Part shown: piece after piece, positions 6,121-9,765 of the stretch
How the letters are laid out: each line of letters begins with the position of its first letter
Position numbering within the stretch: position 1 is the first letter of the stretch
DNA from: Candidatus Latescibacterota bacterium
GTDB lineage: Bacteria; Latescibacterota; UBA2968; UBA8231
Reading direction: 5' to 3'
DNA length: 9,765 bases
Assembly: GCA_022825185.1 (NCBI GenBank)
Contig: JAJDYK010000189.1
Location: 1-9,765 of the forward strand
The notes under the pieces: generated by a model
The model's input: only the letters and a program-made list of their open reading frames with translations
Told to the model about the DNA's origin: nothing
Databases searched by the model: none
Translations under genes and position numbers: made by a program

Positions 6121-8232
6121 ATGGATTACTTTCGCGCCAAACGCTATTTGGACGCCCTACCCGACTGGGAGGTCGGCCGTCCAGCACTCGGGCCAATCGA
6201 AGATTACCTGCCGAGAATGCGCGCCCTACTGGCCCGCCTCGGCGACCCACAGACGCGCTTCCGCTCAATCATTGTCGGCGGCACCAACGGCAAGGGAACG
6301 GTCGCCAGCTTACTCGCCGCCATCCTAAAGGCGCACGGACACAAGGCCGGGCTGTACACTTCGCCGCACCTCCACACTCAGCGCGAGCGAATCCGCATTG
6401 ACGGCGAGATCCTCAGCAAGGAACAATGGGCCGACGCCGTATCGCACCTCGACGATTGCACCCGCGACTTTGGCCGGGAGGCATTGGGTTCGTTTAGCAA
6501 ATTCGAGGCTCTAACCGGCCTCGCGGCCCATCTCTTCGCTCAGCAGGGCGCGGAGTTCGGAGTTTTTGAAGTCGGGCTAGGGGGCCGCTACGACGCGACC
6601 AACGCCTGGGACTCGGAACTGGCCGTCCTGACGGCTATCGGTCTAGATCACATGGACTTGCTGGGCAATACCTTGGAGGAAATTGCCGCTGACAAGCTGC
6701 ACATCGCCCGGTCGGGTCGCACGCTCATTACTACAGCGGCGCAGCCACCCGAAGTGATCGACCTAATCCGGCAGACCTGTACAACGCAAGAAGTGGAGTT
6801 GCAGGTTGCCGGAACGGAATGGTCCCTAGGCCACCTAACGGGCCGTCCTGCGACCTACGCGGAAAATGCGCGACTGGCCCTTGAGGCGGCGCAGAGGTTC
6901 GTCCAGGAATTAGAAGACGAATCGGTGCAGCAAGCCGTGGCGGCCCATCGCTGGCCGGGCCGCTTTGAAGTGGCGCACGAGAAGCCGTTGGTCCTGCTCG
7001 ACGGCGCGCACAATCCAGCGGCTGCCGAGGCGTTGGCCGGGGAGTTACAGCGGCTGAGCGGAGAGCATCCCGTCGCCAATACTGGCGACGCATGGGTGCT
7101 GGTCGTCGGCGCGGGAACAGGGCATGATGCCTCGGGGATTTTGCGCGCCCTAGCCCCGATGGCACAGCGGGTCTTGCTGACCTCATCGGACCATCCACGG
7201 GCGCAGACACCAGCGGTGCTAGCAGACCTAGCACCAGACGGACTAGCCATCGAGCAGGTGCCTGCAAGCGGCCAAGCCTTCAAACGCGCTTTGACGTTAG
7301 CAGGACCCAAAGGCCGAGTCTGCGTAGCCGGGTCGCTGCACTTGGTGGCGCGGGCGCGGGAGTTTTTCTCTTTGCCCGGCGAGCGCGACGGCATCACCGA
7401 AGACATGGCGCTGGAGAATCTGGAGTGCATTGCCGAGGCGGCCCGGCGGCAGGGACTCATCTGCGAGTGGATTTCGGACGACGGCACTCGGCTCAAGCTG
7501 TCGGGCGGACGGCGGCCCCTGCGCTTCTGGCGCAACAAGCATCCTTTCAACGACTACGTCGAAGCCCGGCTCGCCGAAGATAAGGCGTACCAATACGAGG
7601 ATTTCGCCGCCGCCGGATTGCCAGTTCCCTTCACGCTCAAGCTCTTCAATCCGCTAGCCGACGCGCGCTTCGACCGCTACAAAACCCACGCCACAGTCGC
7701 GGAAATCGTCGAAGAAGTAGTGGCGCGGTTCGACTTCCCCCTGTTGGTCAAAAAGTGCCATAGCTCACTGGCGCAGGGCGTGTTCTTAGAGCGCAACGCA
7801 ACAGACCTCGACACACGGCTCGAATCCCTCTTTGCCAATAGCGGCTTTTTGGACAACATCGCGCTGGTGCAGCAATACGTGGCCGGACCAGAATATCGAA
7901 TCGTCGCCAGCCACGACGAGCTGTTGCTGGCCTATCGCAAGGAGAGCGAGGCCGTGGGCGCAGACGGGGATCTCAATCCGCTGCATCAGGCCACAGGGCG
8001 CGCCGTGCGCGTGGAGGACGCGACGCTGCTAGCGCAAATGCAGCAGCTAACCGCGCAAGTGGCCGGTGTGTTCTCGCTCGGTTTTTACGCCATCGACCTC
8101 ATCCACGGCGCGGACGGTTTCTCCATCATCGAGATCAATCCCAACCCCATGTGCTACGCGTACAACCGCGACAACGGCCGCCGGGACTTCATTCGGCTAT
8201 ACGAGCGGCTGCTTTCCCAATTTGCCCTGTAA
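6121..8232 (+). CDS. folC: Fusion: FolC-type Mur ligase + C-terminal ATP-grasp ligase
   Basis: This 703-residue protein has two ligase domains in one frame. Residues 1-420 are FolC-like (dihydrofolate synthase/folylpolyglutamate synthase, which adds glutamate to folates). Seen are the P-loop GGTNGKGT (53-60), YTSPHL (79-84), EVGLGGRYDATN (150-161), GLDHMDLLGNTLEEIAADK (174-192, with Lys192 a candidate carbamylated lysine), WPGRFE (278-283), DGAHNPAAA (294-302) and the C-terminal VAGSLHLVARAREFF (402-416). Residues about 435-703 are an ATP-grasp domain resembling those of cyanophycin synthetase and GshF: DKAYQYEDFAAAGLPVP (487-503), FPLLVKK (539-545), EYRIVA (591-596), FYAIDL (655-660) and EINPNP (671-676), the last supplying Mg-binding Glu and Asn. 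No stop or frameshift lies between them. The start is ATG 6121, 19 bp after moaA, without a clear Shine-Dalgarno, so coupled translation is likely. FolC is normally about 420-450 residues; the extra domain is unusual, and its substrate is unknown. Confidence 0.88.
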   Translation: MDYFRAKRYLDALPDWEVGRPALGPIEDYLPRMRALLARLGDPQTRFRSIIVGGTNGKGTVASLLAAILKAHGHKAGLYTSPHLHTQRERIRIDGEILSKEQWADAVSHLDDCTRDFGREALGSFSKFEALTGLAAHLFAQQGAEFGVFEVGLGGRYDATNAWDSELAVLTAIGLDHMDLLGNTLEEIAADKLHIARSGRTLITTAAQPPEVIDLIRQTCTTQEVELQVAGTEWSLGHLTGRPATYAENARLALEAAQRFVQELEDESVQQAVAAHRWPGRFEVAHEKPLVLLDGAHNPAAAEALAGELQRLSGEHPVANTGDAWVLVVGAGTGHDASGILRALAPMAQRVLLTSSDHPRAQTPAVLADLAPDGLAIEQVPASGQAFKRALTLAGPKGRVCVAGSLHLVARAREFFSLPGERDGITEDMALENLECIAEAARRQGLICEWISDDGTRLKLSGGRRPLRFWRNKHPFNDYVEARLAEDKAYQYEDFAAAGLPVPFTLKLFNPLADARFDRYKTHATVAEIVEEVVARFDFPLLVKKCHSSLAQGVFLERNATDLDTRLESLFANSGFLDNIALVQQYVAGPEYRIVASHDELLLAYRKESEAVGADGDLNPLHQATGRAVRVEDATLLAQMQQLTAQVAGVFSLGFYAIDLIHGADGFSIIEINPNPMCYAYNRDNGRRDFIRLYERLLSQFAL

Positions 8233-8251
8233 ACCAGCTAAGGAATTCTCA

Positions 8252-9391
8252 ATGGATATTCAGACCCGCCTCGTCCACGCTGGCGAGGAGCGCATCAACG
8301 GTGCCGTGGTGACGCCGATCTTCCAGAGCTCGACTTTTGTTTCACCTAAGGAGGAGGAGTACCACGACATCCGCTATCTCCGTCTCAACAACACGCCCAA
8401 CCACCGCGCCTTGCACGCCAAACTGGCCGCTGTCTGCGGCGGCGAGGACGCCTTGGTCGCCGGCTCGGGAATGGCGGCGATCACTACCGCATTGATGACC
8501 GTGCTCAACAGCGGCGATCACCTGCTGATCCAAGACTGCCTCTACGGGGGGACGCACAGCTTTGTGACGCAGGATGCGCCGGGCTTAGGGCTGAGCTACG
8601 ACTTTATCGCCGGCAACGCGCCTGAGACGTGGGCAGCCAAGCTGCGGCCAGAGACGCGGGCGATCTACGTGGAGACCATGACCAACCCGCTGATGGAGGT
8701 CGCCGATTTAGAGGCGGTAGTGGCATTTGCCCGCGAGCACGAGCTAGTGTCCCTGATCGACAATACCTTTGCCTCGCCGTGCAACTTCCGTCCGCTGGAA
8801 ATCGGGTTTGACATAGAGCTACACAGCGCAACCAAGTACCTCAACGGCCATTCGGATATCGTCGCGGGCGTGGTCGTCGGTTCGGCTGCACACGTCAAGG
8901 CTATTAAGCACAAGCTGAATCACTTGGGCGGCTCGCTGGATGTCCATGCCTGCTTTTTGCTGCAACGGGGCTTGAAGACCTTGTCGCTGAGAATGCGGCA
9001 ACACGACGAAAATGGGTTGCGGCTAGCACGCTTTTTGACCGAGCAGGAGCAGGTAGCGCGGGTGAACTACCCAGGGCTGGAAAGCCATCCGCAATACGAG
9101 CGGGCGCAGCGGCTGTTTGCCGGGGCGGGTGGGGTGTTGAGCTTTGAGCTGCACGGAGGCGTGGAAGCCGCCGAGCGGTTGCTGTCCAAGCTGGTTCTGC
9201 CAGCGTCAGCCCCCAGTCTCGGCGGCGTCGAAACCCTCATCACGCGGCCCGTCACCACGTCGCACAGCGGCTTGAGCCGAGAAGAGCTAGCAGCCATAGG
9301 CATAGCCGACGGCTTGGTGCGAGTGGCGTGCGGCATTGAGGCCGCCGAGGATTTGTGCGCGGATTTTGCGCAGGCGTTGGTGGGGGTGTAG
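8252..9391 (+). CDS. Cystathionine gamma-synthase/gamma-lyase family PLP enzyme
   Basis: This 379-residue enzyme belongs to the Cys/Met-metabolism PLP family, which makes or breaks C-S bonds at the gamma carbon in trans-sulfuration or methionine synthesis. The PLP-binding lysine is K195 in SATKYLNGHSD (192-202), with Asp170 in LIDNTF pairing with the pyridine nitrogen and GSGMAAI (71-77) binding the phosphate. SLGGVETLITRP (322-333) and Arg357 in LVRVACGIE are the substrate-side motifs. The cross-subunit loop reads YLRLNNTPNH (42-51) instead of the classic Y-R-NPT, marking a distinct branch, so synthase, lyase and other gamma-replacement activities cannot be separated here. ATG 8252 follows AAGGA eight to nine bases upstream. 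The longer open frame back to 8066 is only an antisense-free overlap of the fusion gene. It sits 19 bp after the fusion gene and is the last gene of the probable operon. No terminator hairpin follows. Confidence 0.9.
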   Translation: MDIQTRLVHAGEERINGAVVTPIFQSSTFVSPKEEEYHDIRYLRLNNTPNHRALHAKLAAVCGGEDALVAGSGMAAITTALMTVLNSGDHLLIQDCLYGGTHSFVTQDAPGLGLSYDFIAGNAPETWAAKLRPETRAIYVETMTNPLMEVADLEAVVAFAREHELVSLIDNTFASPCNFRPLEIGFDIELHSATKYLNGHSDIVAGVVVGSAAHVKAIKHKLNHLGGSLDVHACFLLQRGLKTLSLRMRQHDENGLRLARFLTEQEQVARVNYPGLESHPQYERAQRLFAGAGGVLSFELHGGVEAAERLLSKLVLPASAPSLGGVETLITRPVTTSHSGLSREELAAIGIADGLVRVACGIEAAEDLCADFAQALVGV

Positions 9392-9409
9392 GATCGCTAG
9401 GAGTGAGTT

Positions 9410-9463
9410 ATGAAACTGACGTTACGCCGTGCCTCTACTCGTCGGCCTCTAACAGGAGCCTAA
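9410..9463 (+). CDS. Orphan start: 17-codon ORF with strong ribosome-binding site
   Basis: AGGAG (9399-9403) lies six bases before an ATG at 9410. The reading frame MKLTLRRASTRRPLTGA ends at a TAA at 9461-9463. The last 29 bases overlap the 3' end of the minus-strand gene, which suggests that these may be the first codons of a gene whose body was displaced when the Rpn-like gene arrived. A real micropeptide or a chance match are alternatives. Nothing in the peptide is recognisable. Confidence 0.25.
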   Translation: MKLTLRRASTRRPLTGA

Positions 9464-9765
9464 AGGCTTCAAGGCTAGGGACCTGTATGGCCGCCCGATG
9501 CAACTGCTTGAGGCGCTGCACATCGTCGAGGGTTCCAATGCGGGCGGCCAACGGATCCGACGCGGCCAGCCCAAAGCGAATCTCCAGCACATCAAGAAGA
9601 TCTTCAATGGCGCGTTCTCGGCCTCCTTGCTCAATGCCTTGCTCAATGCCTTGCTCAATGCCTTGCTCAATGCCTTGCTCAGTGACTTCCTTGGTGATTT
9701 CCTCACGGATAGTTTCGGCAAGGTACTGGGCAAACGAGGATTCGCGCATGAGGTCCATGAGATGC
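9435..9765 (-). CDS. C-terminal part of an Rpn/transposase-like nuclease family protein (cut by window edge)
   Basis: The minus-strand frame ends at 9435 and stays open to the right edge. An internal ATG at 9758 would give a 107-residue protein, but the frame continues upstream (His-Leu before Met). The sequence MDLMRESSFAQYLAETIREE looks like the junction region of a longer protein, so the true start is probably outside. The layout 'MRESS.. - charged helix - repeated EQGI - RERAIEDLLDVLEIRFGL - short helical tail' is typical of the C-termini of Rpn-type recombination-promoting nuclease/putative transposase proteins, whose PD-(D/E)XK catalytic domain lies N-terminally and is not visible here. 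The helical tail LAARIGTLDDVQRLKQLHRAA (71-91) is a common ending. The EQGI repeats (residues 28-44) probably form an extended coiled helix. These genes are often scattered in multiple copies in environmental genomes. Confidence 0.65.
   Translation of the reverse strand, partial: HLMDLMRESSFAQYLAETIREEITKEVTEQGIEQGIEQGIEQGIEQGGRERAIEDLLDVLEIRFGLAASDPLAARIGTLDDVQRLKQLHRAAIQVPSLEAFRLLLEADE
9627..9686. repeat. 12-bp tandem repeat inside the Rpn-like gene
   Basis: Four perfect copies of TTGCTCAATGCC lie at 9627-9674, followed by a fifth unit, TTGCTCAGTGAC, with two changes. Each unit encodes Gly-Ile-Glu-Gln on the minus strand, and the 12-bp period keeps the frame. Identical codons in every copy imply recent slippage expansion, so copy number probably varies among strains. 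Confidence 0.95.

Noticed and set aside
6855..7550. 231-codon minus-strand frame
   Set aside because: Antisense to the FolC domain, whose motifs continue through it; product is low-complexity Ser/Ala/Arg.
8066..8251. Upstream in-frame extension of the PLP enzyme
   Set aside because: It overlaps the ATP-grasp C-terminus in another frame, is Ser/Thr/Arg-rich, and the start at 8252 has a good ribosome-binding site and matches the family N-terminus.
9627..9686. CRISPR-like array
   Set aside because: The 12-bp units are directly adjacent without spacers and encode an in-frame protein repeat.

Overview
The window is high-GC bacterial chromosome with compact operons, 4-bp gene overlaps and mixed Shine-Dalgarno strength. 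The taxon cannot be fixed from sequence alone. The gene mix (CoxD/CoxE/XdhC-type maturation genes, a MoaA with a Gly-Gly tail, an Rpn-like C-terminus with EQGI repeats, and ATCTGCGTC micro-repeats) fits an uncultured environmental lineage rather than a well-studied model. No rRNA, tRNA, CRISPR array or complete insertion sequence is visible.

Layout, left to right. Positions 1-420 (minus) hold the first 140 codons of a penicillin-acylase-family N-terminal-nucleophile hydrolase that runs off the left edge. Positions 421-617 are an AT-richer divergent intergenic region with inverted repeats and a likely mazEF promoter/operator. Positions 618-1204 (plus) carry a textbook mazE-mazF toxin-antitoxin pair, and a short ORF resembling the tail of another antitoxin follows at 1213-1467. 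Positions 1403-4778 (minus) hold a tightly overlapping three-gene operon, read right to left: coxD-like MoxR AAA+ ATPase, coxE-like VWA protein, and an XdhC/CoxF-type protein. This set is known for maturing molybdenum hydroxylases of the CO dehydrogenase/xanthine dehydrogenase family. The enzyme subunits themselves are not in the window.

Positions 4779-5051 are a divergent intergenic region with a candidate extended -10 promoter for coxD, three 10-bp tandem repeats and a candidate moaA promoter. Positions 5052-9391 (plus) hold a probable operon with 19-bp gaps: moaA (first step of molybdopterin synthesis); a 703-residue fusion of a FolC-type Mur ligase to a C-terminal ATP-grasp ligase; and a PLP enzyme of the cystathionine gamma-synthase/lyase family. 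The right edge (9435-9765, minus) holds the C-terminal end of an Rpn/transposase-like nuclease-family protein with a 12-bp in-frame tandem repeat. An orphan ribosome-binding site plus start codon lies at 9399-9412, just before its 3' end.

Functionally, the centre is a molybdenum theme: cofactor synthesis (moaA) faces enzyme maturation (coxD, coxE, xdhC) across a shared control region. The most unusual single gene is the FolC/ATP-grasp fusion. It joins two different amide-forming ligase folds in the order opposite to cyanophycin synthetase and may build an unusual glutamyl or other amino-acyl tail on folate or a related molecule.
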